Shown: positions 18,911 through 26,697, counted from the stretch's first letter. The stretch: 47,057 nucleotides of DNA from an uncultured Prevotellaceae bacterium (GCA_937877625.1 CALFJG010000062.1:1-47057), one strand, 5' to 3'. Numbers and translations are program-made. Notes: generated by a model not told the origin, from the letters alone.

Positions 18911-18982
18911 GTGTCTCTAGTGTCTCTAGTGTCTCTAGTGTTTCTAGTGTTTCTAGTGTCTCTAGTGTCTCTAGTCTTTCTA
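18911..18982. repeat. 9-bp tandem array, 8 units, before hsdR
   Basis: Eight near-identical units of GTGTCTCTA (variants GTGTTTCTA and GTCTTTCTA) run without gaps. Read on the gene strand each unit begins TAG. The unit at 18974-18982 supplies the stop codon of the four-helix-bundle gene, and the array then fills most of the gap to hsdR. Confidence 0.95.
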
Positions 18983-19618
18983 AGGTGCTATCCCGTGTTC
19001 TTTTAGCAGCGCGCGCAAGTGCTTGTTTTCTTCCCGCAGGCGTTGCAGCTCTTCCATTTCCGCTTGGCGGTAGCCTGTGCGAGCAGCATGCATGCGCTCT
19101 TTAATGCCGCCTTCGGTGACGAACGCCTTCTCAAGATTTTCAAGCGTTGTGCTGAGCATCTTGTCGGTGACATGGCAGAGCGTCAGCCCTATGTTTGCCA
19201 TCTCTTCAGCAGTCCATTTGTTGAAAAACGGCTGGTAGTCTTCCAAGCGGTTGTTCTTCCTGCAAAAGGCAAGCATCTTGTCGTAGCGCGCATGGGAAGC
19301 TGTCCAGATCGGCAACTGCCGCGCGAGCAAGAAGTCTTTGAAATCTTCACGCAGCTCCTGCAATGAGGCACGAGCTACATTAAGCAGTTTGATATGAGTT
19401 TCCGTAGATGTCTCGCCGGCTTCTGTCCCCTCTACGATATTCTGCTTGCCGCTCCGCGCCGCCTGCACCATCTGGTCCACCGTGCGGTCGCCGTGAGCGG
19501 GCAAGAAGCGTTGGCAGAAGACGTACGTCAGCTGATAGAGCACTTCTGACTTCTGATAGTAGTAAGCCCCCCTCCAGGGACGCACCCGCTTCAAGACTTG
19601 ATACTTCTTCTCAATCAT
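18980..19618 (-). CDS. Four-helix-bundle protein (S23/IVP-like) inside the type I R-M locus
   Basis: A 212-residue helical protein resembling the 23S rRNA intervening-sequence/S23 four-helix-bundle family, with an added C-terminal part. The core (about 20-110) includes QKSEVLYQLTYVFCQRFLP, TVDQMVQAARSGKQNIVEG and the LLNVARASLQELREDFKDFL helix. The tail (about 175-212) is a charged probable coiled coil, EMEELQRLREENKHLRALL. No catalytic motif is visible. Related small bundles bind nucleic acid or serve as accessory proteins to diversity-generating retroelements, but no reverse transcriptase is present here. It lies between hsdS and hsdR and both flanks are 9-bp repeat arrays, which suggests it was inserted as a unit. 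Function in this locus is unknown. Confidence 0.75.
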   Translation of the reverse strand: MIEKKYQVLKRVRPWRGAYYYQKSEVLYQLTYVFCQRFLPAHGDRTVDQMVQAARSGKQNIVEGTEAGETSTETHIKLLNVARASLQELREDFKDFLLARQLPIWTASHARYDKMLAFCRKNNRLEDYQPFFNKWTAEEMANIGLTLCHVTDKMLSTTLENLEKAFVTEGGIKERMHAARTGYRQAEMEELQRLREENKHLRALLKEHGIAP

Positions 19619-19624
19619 CGTATT

Positions 19625-19659
19625 TTGGGTTTTAAGGGTTTAAGGGTTTAGGGTTTTTA
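19625..19659. repeat. Telomere-like degenerate G-run repeat
   Basis: Four short units of the type AGGGTTT(A/T) follow each other between the 9-bp array and the start of the four-helix gene (CCCTAAA-like on the gene strand). It forms the immediate leader of that gene. Confidence 0.7.
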
Positions 19660-19713
19660 GTGTCTCTAGTGTTTCTAGTGTCTCTAGTGTCTCTAGAGTC
19701 TCTAGTGTTTCTA
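19660..19713. repeat. 9-bp tandem array, 6 units, after hsdS
   Basis: Six units of GTGTCTCTA with single-base variants (GTGTTTCTA, GAGTCTCTA). On the gene strand each starts with TAG, and the unit at 19705-19713 provides the hsdS stop codon. The same unit forms the array at 18911-18982 on the other side of the four-helix gene. Confidence 0.95.
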
Positions 19714-20883
19714 TGGTTTCCTCTCAAAGCTCAGCAGCTTGTTGCGGTAGTATTGGTATTGCTTGCGGCGGGCTTCAATCTCTGCGGGCAGTCCGTCTTG
19801 CAGGCTTGTCGTGAGTGCCTCAAACTTGTTGAGGATGTCAGCGATGCGGTGCTGCTCGGAGAGGGGAGGGATGGGGATTTTATAATTCTTTATTTGTCCT
19901 GCATTAAGATTATGCTGTGTTCCTTGCCCTAATGCTTTTAATTTTTCATATTCATTGCAAATCCAAAAATAAACGTATTTGAAATAAGCTTTATTGCTAT
20001 CAATTTGTAAGTTGCAACAAGCCTGGTTGGTCGTTAACGGAACTCTATTAATGCAAGCTTTGGCAGCAGTAGCTCCATACATGGCAACAATAATGCAATT
20101 TGCAGGTATCCATTTCGCGGAAGAATTCTTAACAGCTTCTTCTGATATTTTGATTTCTGTATCATAGATTTCTTTCCAATCGACTTCTTGTGTTCTTAGC
20201 CAAGGTATGTTCCCTTGATAGTACTCTTTCTTTGATGTTTTAGGAGTTCCACCAGAAGATATTTGCGCTATCTCTCCCAGCGTGTACCATCTTACATTTT
20301 GCTCATTGGGGGGGGTAAACGTTAAAAGTTTGTTACGATAATACTCGTATTGCTTTCTTCTTGCTTCCAGCTCCGCTTCCAGCTCCGCTTCCAGCTCCGC
20401 TTCCAGCTCTGTGAACTTATCTAATACCTCTACTATCTTCTCTTGAATGGGGAGAGGGGGGACAGGGATTTCCACATTTTCCACGACACTTCTATCTATT
20501 GTGGGTACTCCTCCAATTCTCTTTTTTGATTCAAAGTAATCTTCGAATTGTGAAAGGAAGTAATATAGAAATTTGGGGTGGATATTTTTAGACTGTCCTA
20601 ACCAAAAGCTACCATCTGAACACCAAAAATTCTTATCTAAAAACTTAACACCGCCAATTCCTCCTGTGTTTACTACAATAGTTGTGTTATTAGGCACATT
20701 AAATTCAGTATAATAGCCTAATGGAGTATCTTTACTTCCGTGGTAGACTTCGTAGATTCCGTTCCCTAACAATTCGTTCTTTGTTAGACGTTTGCCGCGA
20801 TTTACTCCTACTTCCTCCCCCAGCTTCCTAAACTCCACGCCGTCGGGGCAGAGCTCGTGTATGAGTTTTTCTATTTCGTTCAT
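19711..20883 (-). CDS. hsdS: Type I restriction enzyme, specificity subunit
   Basis: A 390-residue HsdS with two target-recognition domains that read the two halves of a split DNA site. TRD1 spans about 15-150 and TRD2 about 190-345. Each is followed by a conserved helical spacer ending in the same motif (ARRKQYEYYRNKLL and ARRKQYQYYRNKLL). The central spacer includes four LEAE-type repeats encoded by a 12-bp tandem repeat at 20363-20410. The TRD-coding stretches are AT-rich compared with hsdM and hsdR, which fits exchange of recognition modules. The start MNEIEKLIHELCPDG at 20883 is preferred; the open frame upstream to 21081 overlaps fic and looks non-coding. Its stop codon lies in a 9-bp repeat array. 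Confidence 0.93.
   Translation of the reverse strand: MNEIEKLIHELCPDGVEFRKLGEEVGVNRGKRLTKNELLGNGIYEVYHGSKDTPLGYYTEFNVPNNTTIVVNTGGIGGVKFLDKNFWCSDGSFWLGQSKNIHPKFLYYFLSQFEDYFESKKRIGGVPTIDRSVVENVEIPVPPLPIQEKIVEVLDKFTELEAELEAELEAELEARRKQYEYYRNKLLTFTPPNEQNVRWYTLGEIAQISSGGTPKTSKKEYYQGNIPWLRTQEVDWKEIYDTEIKISEEAVKNSSAKWIPANCIIVAMYGATAAKACINRVPLTTNQACCNLQIDSNKAYFKYVYFWICNEYEKLKALGQGTQHNLNAGQIKNYKIPIPPLSEQHRIADILNKFEALTTSLQDGLPAEIEARRKQYQYYRNKLLSFERKP
20363..20410. repeat. 12-bp tandem repeat (x4) in the hsdS central spacer
   Basis: Four consecutive copies of GCTTCCAGCTCC (last copy ends CT) encode about four LEAE units at residues 159-174, between the two recognition domains. In EcoR124-type enzymes, changes in a comparable four-residue repeat number alter the spacing of the recognised half-sites. 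Confidence 0.95.
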
Positions 20884-20915
20884 GGTGTCAGTTTGTTTGT
20901 TCGTGTTGTTCTTGT

Positions 20916-21938
20916 TTACTTGATAACTTCCCAGTGTCCGCCTTTGGCGGGTCCGATGCGGCGGATGAGGCCAGCTTCGCGCAGCTCTGAAAAGTATTTG
21001 CGCGCCATACGTCCGGAGAGTTGTAGCTTGACACCCGCTTCGTCGGCAGTGAGGCGAGGATTGGCTTTGAGGAGCGTCCATAACATCCAGCTCTTTTCAG
21101 AGATTTCGGGATGAAGCACGCGTAGTTTATTAGGAACTTTATTAGGAACTTTATTAGGAACTGAAAGCTCTGGATCTCCTTGATGAGAAAGTAACGTCTT
21201 TAGTATTTCTTCCAGCATGAAGTCTATGAACGGACTGCAATCAGCGAGTTCGCCGCTCTTGGTAATTGCTTCGTAGTATTGTTGCTGGTTTGAGAAAACC
21301 ATATTCTCTACCGGCAAATGCTCGAAGATGGGGCTCAGTTGTCCAAGGATGAGCGATTGCCACATGCGTCCCATGCGTCCGTTGCCGTCGGCAAAGGGAT
21401 GGATGAACTCAAACTCGTAGTGGAAGACGCAGGAGCGGATGAGCAAATGGTCTTTCGAACGTTTGAGCCACGAAAAAAGGTCGTTTATAAGTATCGGGAC
21501 GCGCATAGCGGGCGGTGCCAAATGAACCAAATGGCCTTCGGAAAATACACCGACACCGCCAGAGCGAAAGCGCCCTGCTTCGTCAATGAGCGATGCCATC
21601 ATCGTGGCATGTGCACGCAGAAGGTCTTTTACCTTAAAAGGGTTGAGAGTGGGATAAAGGTCGTAGGTCTTGATGGCATTCTTCACTTCCTGAATCTCAC
21701 GAAGAGGTGCTACGATGGTTTTTCCTTCAAGAATATCCGTCACTTCACTTTCGCTAAGCTTGTTGCCTTCGATGGCCAATGAGCTATGTATGGTTTTGAT
21801 GCGATTAGCCTTTCTGAGGCGCAACCCGTCGTTCGCTTCTATCCTAATGGCATAGCGCTCAATTTGCGCTGAAATCTCGGCAATGAGGTTAATGGCGTGC
21901 GGGCTAATCGTAAATGGCGGTGTATATGCAGTGTCCAT
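20916..21938 (-). CDS. Fic-family protein with N-terminal inhibitory helix and C-terminal winged helix
   Basis: A 340-residue Fic protein. The catalytic motif HPFADGNGRMGR (His180-Arg191) is canonical for transfer of AMP to a hydroxyl side chain. SLAIEG at 53-58 matches the (S/T)xxxE(G/N) inhibitory motif placed before the Fic core (class II), so activity is probably self-restrained. Residues 275-340 look like a winged-helix DNA-binding domain (PRLTADEAGVKLQLSGRMAR). Just before it lies VPNK x3 (260-271) from a 12-bp tandem repeat. It sits between hsdM (12 bases) and hsdS (32 bases) on the same strand and must share their transcript. Fic genes are often found in type I loci; the target is unknown. 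Confidence 0.92.
   Translation of the reverse strand: MDTAYTPPFTISPHAINLIAEISAQIERYAIRIEANDGLRLRKANRIKTIHSSLAIEGNKLSESEVTDILEGKTIVAPLREIQEVKNAIKTYDLYPTLNPFKVKDLLRAHATMMASLIDEAGRFRSGGVGVFSEGHLVHLAPPAMRVPILINDLFSWLKRSKDHLLIRSCVFHYEFEFIHPFADGNGRMGRMWQSLILGQLSPIFEHLPVENMVFSNQQQYYEAITKSGELADCSPFIDFMLEEILKTLLSHQGDPELSVPNKVPNKVPNKLRVLHPEISEKSWMLWTLLKANPRLTADEAGVKLQLSGRMARKYFSELREAGLIRRIGPAKGGHWEVIK
21126..21161. repeat. 12-bp tandem repeat (x3) in fic
   Basis: TTTATTAGGAAC occurs three times in a row, encoding VPNK three times at the join between the Fic domain and the winged helix. Copy-number change would alter linker length without a frameshift. Confidence 0.95.
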
Positions 21939-21950
21939 AGCTTGTGTGCT

Positions 21951-23504
21951 TTAAGCGATTTGGCTGATAAGGCGTTCTATCTCAGCGCGAAGTTTGGCTT
22001 GTCGTTCCACGATGCCTGCAATGCGCGCGTTGAGTTCGTCGATGTCTATCTTCTCGCGGGTGTCGGGCTGCTCCACGTAGGACGAGACGGCGAGGTTGTA
22101 GTCGTTCTCGGCAATGGCGGCGTTGGGTACCAGTTTGGCGAAGTGGGCCTCGTCGCGGCGAGCGGCGTGGGCTTGGTAGATGCGCTCGATGTTTTCGGGT
22201 GCGAGTTTGTTCTTGTTGCCCTCATGCACAAACTCTTTGCTGGCATCAATGAACAAGGTGGCGTTGTCGCGCTTCGACTTCTTCAGCACGATGATGCAGG
22301 TGGCTATCGTCACGCCGAAGAACAGGTTGTCGGGCAGCTGGATGACGGTATCCACGTAGTTGTTGTCGATGAGATACTGGCGTATCTTCTGTTCCTTGCC
22401 GCCGCGATAGAGCACGCCGGGAAACTCTACGATAGCTGCCGTGCCACTTGTAGAGAGCCACGAGAGCATGTGCATGGTAAAGGCGAGGTCGGCTTTGGAA
22501 TTGGGAGCCAGTACGCCTGCTGGCGAGAAGCGTGGGTCGTTGATAAGCACGGGGTTCGTGTCGCCAGCCCACTTGATGGAGTACGGCGGATTGCTGACGA
22601 TGGCATCGAAAGGCTCGTCGTCCCAGTGTTTGGGTTCAAGGAGCGTGTCGCCCAGCGCAATGTCGAACTTCTCGTAGTTGATGTCGTGCAGGAACATGTT
22701 GATGCGGCAGAGGTTGTAGGTGGTGATGTTGATTTCCTGCCCGAAGAAACCCTGCCGCACATTGTCCTTGCCCAGCACCTTGGCAAACTTCAGCAGGAGC
22801 GAGCCGCTGCCGCAGGCGGGGTCATAGACCTTGTTGAGCGACGTGCGTCCTGCGGCGGCTATCTTCGCCAGGAGCTCCGATACCTCTTGCGGTGTGAAGA
22901 ACTCGCCGCCGCTCTTGCCGGCGTTGCTGGCGTACATCGTCATGAGGAACTCGTAGGCATCGCCAAAGGTGTCGTTGTTGTTGTCGGCATAGTCGCTGCC
23001 GAGTTTCATGTCGGCAATGGTGCCGAGAATCTTCACCAGCGTCTCGTTGCGCTTCTGCACCGATGCGCCGAGCTTGTTAGAGTTCACGTCGATGTCGCCG
23101 AACAGTCCTTTGAAATCGGGTTCGCTCTCCGTGCCTTTCGCCGAGTTCTCTATGGCGGCGAAGATGGTGGAAAGCGTCTCGTTGAGGTTCGGGTCGCTGT
23201 CAGCGCGGCGACAAACGTTACAGAAAAGTTGACTGGGCAGGATGAAGAAGCCTTTCTCGCGCACCGTCTCCTCGCGCCCTAACTCCGCCTCGGCATCGGT
23301 GAGCTTGGCGTAGTCGAAGTCGGCATTGCCCGCCTCGCGTTCAAACTTATTCAGATGTGCAGCAAGGTTCTCGGAGATAAAGCGATAGAATAGCATTCCG
23401 AGCACATAACTCTTGAAGTCCCAGCCATCGACACTGCCGCGCAGGTCGTTGGCCATTGCCCATATCGTGCGGTGGAGCTCCGCACGTTCTTGTTCTCTCG
23501 ACAT
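21951..23504 (-). CDS. hsdM: Type I modification methyltransferase, M subunit
   Basis: A 517-residue HsdM, the N6-adenine methyltransferase core that works with HsdS. The N-terminal helical domain (LHRTIWAMANDLRGSVDGWD) precedes the methyltransferase fold with the AdoMet loop VYDPACGSGSLLLKF (227-240) and catalytic NPPY (305-308). GEFFTPQEVSELL at about 200 is the usual pre-catalytic signature. Length is typical. It is the first gene of the five-gene minus-strand locus, with a TATATTTG promoter box and a stem-loop in its leader. Confidence 0.97.
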   Translation of the reverse strand: MSREQERAELHRTIWAMANDLRGSVDGWDFKSYVLGMLFYRFISENLAAHLNKFEREAGNADFDYAKLTDAEAELGREETVREKGFFILPSQLFCNVCRRADSDPNLNETLSTIFAAIENSAKGTESEPDFKGLFGDIDVNSNKLGASVQKRNETLVKILGTIADMKLGSDYADNNNDTFGDAYEFLMTMYASNAGKSGGEFFTPQEVSELLAKIAAAGRTSLNKVYDPACGSGSLLLKFAKVLGKDNVRQGFFGQEINITTYNLCRINMFLHDINYEKFDIALGDTLLEPKHWDDEPFDAIVSNPPYSIKWAGDTNPVLINDPRFSPAGVLAPNSKADLAFTMHMLSWLSTSGTAAIVEFPGVLYRGGKEQKIRQYLIDNNYVDTVIQLPDNLFFGVTIATCIIVLKKSKRDNATLFIDASKEFVHEGNKNKLAPENIERIYQAHAARRDEAHFAKLVPNAAIAENDYNLAVSSYVEQPDTREKIDIDELNARIAGIVERQAKLRAEIERLISQIA

Positions 23505-23520
23505 AAGTAAATAAATAATT

Positions 23521-23558
23521 GCCTACACTCCTGGAGGCCAGTCCAACAAAGTGTAGGC
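23521..23558 (-). promoter_or_regulatory. Stem-loop in the hsdM leader
   Basis: GCCTACACT at 23521-23529 pairs with its complement at 23550-23558, and the loop contains a small inner CTGG/CCAG hairpin (23531-23541). It lies between the likely transcription start and the hsdM ATG, about 16 bases from the start codon, so it may affect translation or attenuation of the operon. Confidence 0.5.
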
Positions 23559-23611
23559 TCTTTACGCGCGTTTATTCTTTTCGTTCTCTGGCCCGAATGT
23601 TTTCTTTGCTG

Positions 23612-23619
23612 CAAATATA
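23612..23619 (-). promoter_or_regulatory. -7 box for the hsd operon
   Basis: TATATTTG on the minus strand matches TAnnTTTG and would start RNA near 23608, giving a leader of about 104 bases for hsdM. No clear -33 element was seen. Confidence 0.5.
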
Positions 23620-23697
23620 ACCATTCCCGTGAAAACTCGTAGCGTTTAGGCGAGGTTTTCTGCCAAAGACCGATTTGCGGTGTGTTCGATGAGTAGG

Positions 23698-23867
23698 GCT
23701 TCGCGAAGATAGGCTGCGGCTCGGCAAAAGAAATGAAAACTTTTTGTTTTCCTTTCTTTTGCGCTCGCCTTGCACTACTTTGCTTCGCGAAGATAGGCTG
23801 CGGCTCGGCAAAAGAAATGAAAACTTCTTGTTTTCCTTTCTTTTGCGCTCGCCTTGCACTATCTTTG
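23698..23867 (+). repeat. 84-bp tandem duplication carrying the dnaX promoter
   Basis: Two head-to-tail copies (23698-23781 and 23782-23867) differ at one T/C position in a T-run and by one extra T near the end. The second copy ends in an intact TATCTTTG box at 23860-23867; the first copy reads TACTTTG at the same place and so lacks one spacer base of TAnnTTTG. RNA from the intact box would start near 23871, about 108 bases before dnaX. Confidence 0.9.
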
Positions 23868-23978
23868 CACCACTATGCGAGGGTTTTCGACGCGCCCACG
23901 CCGTATTCAGCGGACACGGCAAGGCGTGGCCGGTCTGTTGATACCTTTCGTCTAACCTACCTCAACCTTTAAGCATCT

Positions 23979-25766
23979 ATGGACAACTATATCGTTTCCG
24001 CACGCAAGTATCGTCCGCGCACGTTCGACAGCGTGGTGGGACAGCATGCGCTTACCACAACGCTCAAAAACGCTATCGCCACCGGGAAATTGGCTCACGC
24101 CTATCTCTTCTGCGGGCCACGCGGAGTGGGAAAAACCACGTGTGCCCGCATCTTTGCCAAAGCCATAAACTGTATGAACCGGGGCGAGAACGGCGAGCCG
24201 TGCGACCACTGCGAGAGCTGCCGCAGCTTCAACGAGAACCGCTCCTATAACATTATGGAGCTTGACGCGGCATCCAATAACTCCGTGGACGACATCCGTG
24301 CCCTAGTGGAGCAAGCCCAGATGCCGCCGCAGGTGGGGAAGTACAAGGTGTTTATTATCGACGAGGTTCACATGCTCTCGTCCGGGGCGTTCAACGCTTT
24401 CCTCAAGACGCTTGAGGAACCCCCCGCCTACGACGTGTTTATCCTTGCCACCACCGAGAAACACAAGCTCCTGCCCACCATCATCAGCCGTTGCCAGATA
24501 TACGACTTCAAGCGTATGGAGGTGCCCGACATAGTGAACCACCTCAAATACGTGGCCGCCGATGCCCACGTGGCCTACGAGGAGGCCGCTCTCAATGTCA
24601 TTGCGCAGAAGGCCGACGGCGGCATGCGCGACGCGCTGAGCATCTTCGACCAAGTGGTGGGCTTCAGCGGCGGAAACGTGACGTATGCCAAGGTGATAGA
24701 AGACCTCAACGTGCTCGACTATGAGTACTATTTCGGCATCACCGACAGCCTGCTGAAAGCCGATGTGCCGGCCGCGTTGCTGACGTTCAACGAGATCCTC
24801 GCCAAGGGGTTCAGCGGCCAGCACTTTGTCAGTGGCTTGGCCACCCACTTCCGCGACCTGCTCGTGAGCCGCGAGGCCTCCACGCTGCCGCTCCTTGATG
24901 TGGCCGAGAGTGTGCGCCAGCGCTATCAAGAGCAGGCACTGCGTTGTAAGCCGCGTTTCTTGATGTCAGCCATTCGTATCTGCAACGACTGCGACATCAA
25001 TTATCGTGCTGCCGGCAACAAACGCTTGCTCGTGGAGATAGCACTTATCCGCACCGCCCAGCTCAATGCCCCCGCCGACGAACCACCCGGCTCCGGGCTT
25101 GGCCCAACGCCAGCATTAAAACCCCTCACCGCGGCAGCCAGCGCCGCCCCCACAGCACCACAACACGCCACACCCGTTGCTCCCGCTCCCGCAAACACCG
25201 CGACAGATGTCACTGCCGAGCCGACAAAACCCTATGTCGCCACGCCCTCCGCGTCGGCAGCAACCACTGCGCCAACGACCGCCACACCACGTACCCGACC
25301 CTTAAGCAGTCGTATCACTACGCTCTCGCTCAACAGCATCAGAGAAAGTGCCGCAACGGCAAATGCCCCGTCGCTCGCCGCAACACCGAAGCAATACGGC
25401 AATAAGCCCTACACACTTTCCGATGTGCGCCTATCCTGGCGACAGTTTGCCGAGAGCCTGCCACAGGAGCAGCGCGCTATGTCGGAACGAATGAAAGCCA
25501 TGGAGCCACAAGGCCAAGACAACGAGCCTGCTGAGGTGGTTGCGGAAAACGAACTCGTGCTCGAACAACTCAACAGCCTGAAACCCGCCTTGCTCGCCTT
25601 CCTACGAGCGCGCTTAGACAATAGCCACGCAGACATACGGTTTCGCGTGCGTGCAGCAGAGGAGAAGCATCGTGCATACAGCCAAAAGGAGAAGTTTGAC
25701 GCAATGTTAGCCAAGAGCGAGCCGCTGCGTACGTTGCGCGAGACACTTGCCTTAGAATTGGCTTAA
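23979..25766 (+). CDS. dnaX: DNA polymerase III gamma/tau subunit
   Basis: A 595-residue clamp-loader ATPase. Walker A is GPRGVGKT (46-53); the zinc-binding cysteines are at 65, 75, 78 and 81 (CMNRGENGEPCDHCESC). The DEXX-type box is FIIDEVHMLS, the SRC sensor motif is in TIISRCQIYDFKR, and sensor 2 lies in GGMRDALSIFDQ. Residues about 365-455 are an Ala/Pro/Thr-rich linker, and the C-terminal ~130 residues would be the tau-type extension. It loads the sliding clamp and links polymerase to helicase. Upstream sequence carries a duplicated promoter; the next gene starts 44 bases downstream. Confidence 0.97.
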   Translation: MDNYIVSARKYRPRTFDSVVGQHALTTTLKNAIATGKLAHAYLFCGPRGVGKTTCARIFAKAINCMNRGENGEPCDHCESCRSFNENRSYNIMELDAASNNSVDDIRALVEQAQMPPQVGKYKVFIIDEVHMLSSGAFNAFLKTLEEPPAYDVFILATTEKHKLLPTIISRCQIYDFKRMEVPDIVNHLKYVAADAHVAYEEAALNVIAQKADGGMRDALSIFDQVVGFSGGNVTYAKVIEDLNVLDYEYYFGITDSLLKADVPAALLTFNEILAKGFSGQHFVSGLATHFRDLLVSREASTLPLLDVAESVRQRYQEQALRCKPRFLMSAIRICNDCDINYRAAGNKRLLVEIALIRTAQLNAPADEPPGSGLGPTPALKPLTAAASAAPTAPQHATPVAPAPANTATDVTAEPTKPYVATPSASAATTAPTTATPRTRPLSSRITTLSLNSIRESAATANAPSLAATPKQYGNKPYTLSDVRLSWRQFAESLPQEQRAMSERMKAMEPQGQDNEPAEVVAENELVLEQLNSLKPALLAFLRARLDNSHADIRFRVRAAEEKHRAYSQKEKFDAMLAKSEPLRTLRETLALELA

Positions 25767-25810
25767 TAATTTTTTATCAAGAGTATATCTTAAAACATTC
25801 GTATCCTGTT

Positions 25811-26476
25811 ATGAACAAAATCATTGTTACCACCTATAAACTTGAGGCACTTAATAGCGAAGGCCAAGTGGTCACCACCGAAGAGGCTACTGCCGAGCAG
25901 CCCTTTAAATTTATCAGCGGCATGGGCTTTGCCCTCGATGCCTTTGAGGAGCGTGTAGAGCCGCTGTCGGAGGGCGAGGAGTTCGACTTTGTCCTTGAGC
26001 CCGACGAGGCCTATGGGGCCTACGACGAGAGCCACGTCATAGACTTCCCGAAAGATGTATTTTGCGTGGACGGGCGTTTCGACGGAGCACAGATCCACCC
26101 CGGTGCCAATGTCCCCTTAGTGAACGAGGATGGACAACGCTTCGTGGGGCACGTGCTTGAGGTTTCCGACGACAAAGTGCGCGTAGATCTCAACGACACA
26201 CTATCCGGGCATCGCATTCACTTCGTGGGGAAAGTGATTATCTCGCGCCCCGCCACGAACAAAGAAATAGAAGCCTTCGCCAATATGCTTGCCGGCGAGG
26301 AGTGCGGCTGCGGGTGTGGGTGCGACCACGGCGGCGACCACGACCATTGCCACCAACACGACCATCAGCACGAACACGAGCACGGCGGCGGACATTGCTG
26401 CGGCGGACACCAACATAAGGACGGCGGACACCAACATAAGGACGGCGGACATTGCTGCCATAACCACCACCACTGA
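25811..26476 (+). CDS. slyD: SlyD-like FKBP peptidyl-prolyl isomerase with His/Cys-rich tail
   Basis: A 221-residue FKBP-type isomerase. The FKBP half (about 1-70 and 120-155) contains FISGMGFALDAFEERVEPLS and LEPDEAYGAYDE, with an inserted IF chaperone domain between. Residues 165-221 are a metal-binding tail almost wholly of His, Cys, Gly and Asp (CGCGCGCDHGGDHDHCHQHD and onward), richer in Cys than many SlyD tails and containing two GGHQHKD repeats encoded by a 21-bp direct repeat (26402-26443). SlyD folds proline-containing proteins and delivers nickel to hydrogenase or urease in other bacteria; no nickel enzyme gene is near. Confidence 0.93.
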   Translation: MNKIIVTTYKLEALNSEGQVVTTEEATAEQPFKFISGMGFALDAFEERVEPLSEGEEFDFVLEPDEAYGAYDESHVIDFPKDVFCVDGRFDGAQIHPGANVPLVNEDGQRFVGHVLEVSDDKVRVDLNDTLSGHRIHFVGKVIISRPATNKEIEAFANMLAGEECGCGCGCDHGGDHDHCHQHDHQHEHEHGGGHCCGGHQHKDGGHQHKDGGHCCHNHHH

Positions 26477-26488
26477 TTTGTTTTCCCG

Positions 26489-26616
26489 CAAGAGCCGACA
26501 AAAATTTTACAAGGTCGGAAAATTTTTTTACAAGGTCGGACAAAAATTTTTTACAAGAGCCGACAGAAAATTTACAAGGTCGGACAAAGAATTTACAAGG
26601 TCGGACGAAAAATTGA
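26489..26616. repeat. 21-bp tandem repeat, 6 units
   Basis: Six units starting CAAG at 26489, 26510, 26531, 26554, 26575 and 26596 (spacing 21, 21, 23, 21, 21). Units 1 and 4 have GAGCCGAC where the others have GGTCGGA(C), so CCGAC of units 1 and 4 can pair with GTCGG of units 2 and 5 to form hairpins. The array begins 12 bases past the slyD stop codon. Confidence 0.9.
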
Positions 26617-26697
26617 AAGTGTGGCTATATTTGTAAAAATATAACCTTTATTTGCAAAAACATAGGCTATGTTTTTATAAATATAGTCACACTTTAT
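26616..26697 (+). ncRNA. Nested inverted repeats after slyD, possible small RNA or attenuator
   Basis: The segment starting AAAGTGTGGCTATATTTG at 26616 is nearly the reverse complement of about 26672-26695 (two mismatches, tolerable as G-U in RNA). Inside the loop, AAAAACATA (26656-26664) pairs with TATGTTTTT. The left arm contains TATATTTG (26626-26633), a possible promoter box. A structured transcript is plausible, but nothing shows it is expressed; it may simply be a decayed repeat. Confidence 0.3.

Noticed and set aside
18895..19104. Frame encoding repeated VSS on the plus strand across the 9-bp array
   Set aside because: Only the translation of the tandem repeat in another frame; it runs into the antisense of the four-helix gene.
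18980..19618. Diversity-generating retroelement accessory gene (Avd)
   Set aside because: The fold class is similar, but no reverse transcriptase, template repeat or variable repeat is in the window.
20884..21081. N-terminal extension of hsdS
   Set aside because: It overlaps the fic gene and reads as low-complexity residues; the family start MNEIEKLIHELCPDG at 20883 fits.
21897..23282. 461-residue open frame opposite hsdM
   Set aside because: It lies wholly antisense to a clear hsdM (and the fic start), has no recognisable domain and arises from the codon bias of the real gene.
26489..26616. CRISPR array after slyD
   Set aside because: 21-bp units follow each other without spacers and are partly complementary to one another.
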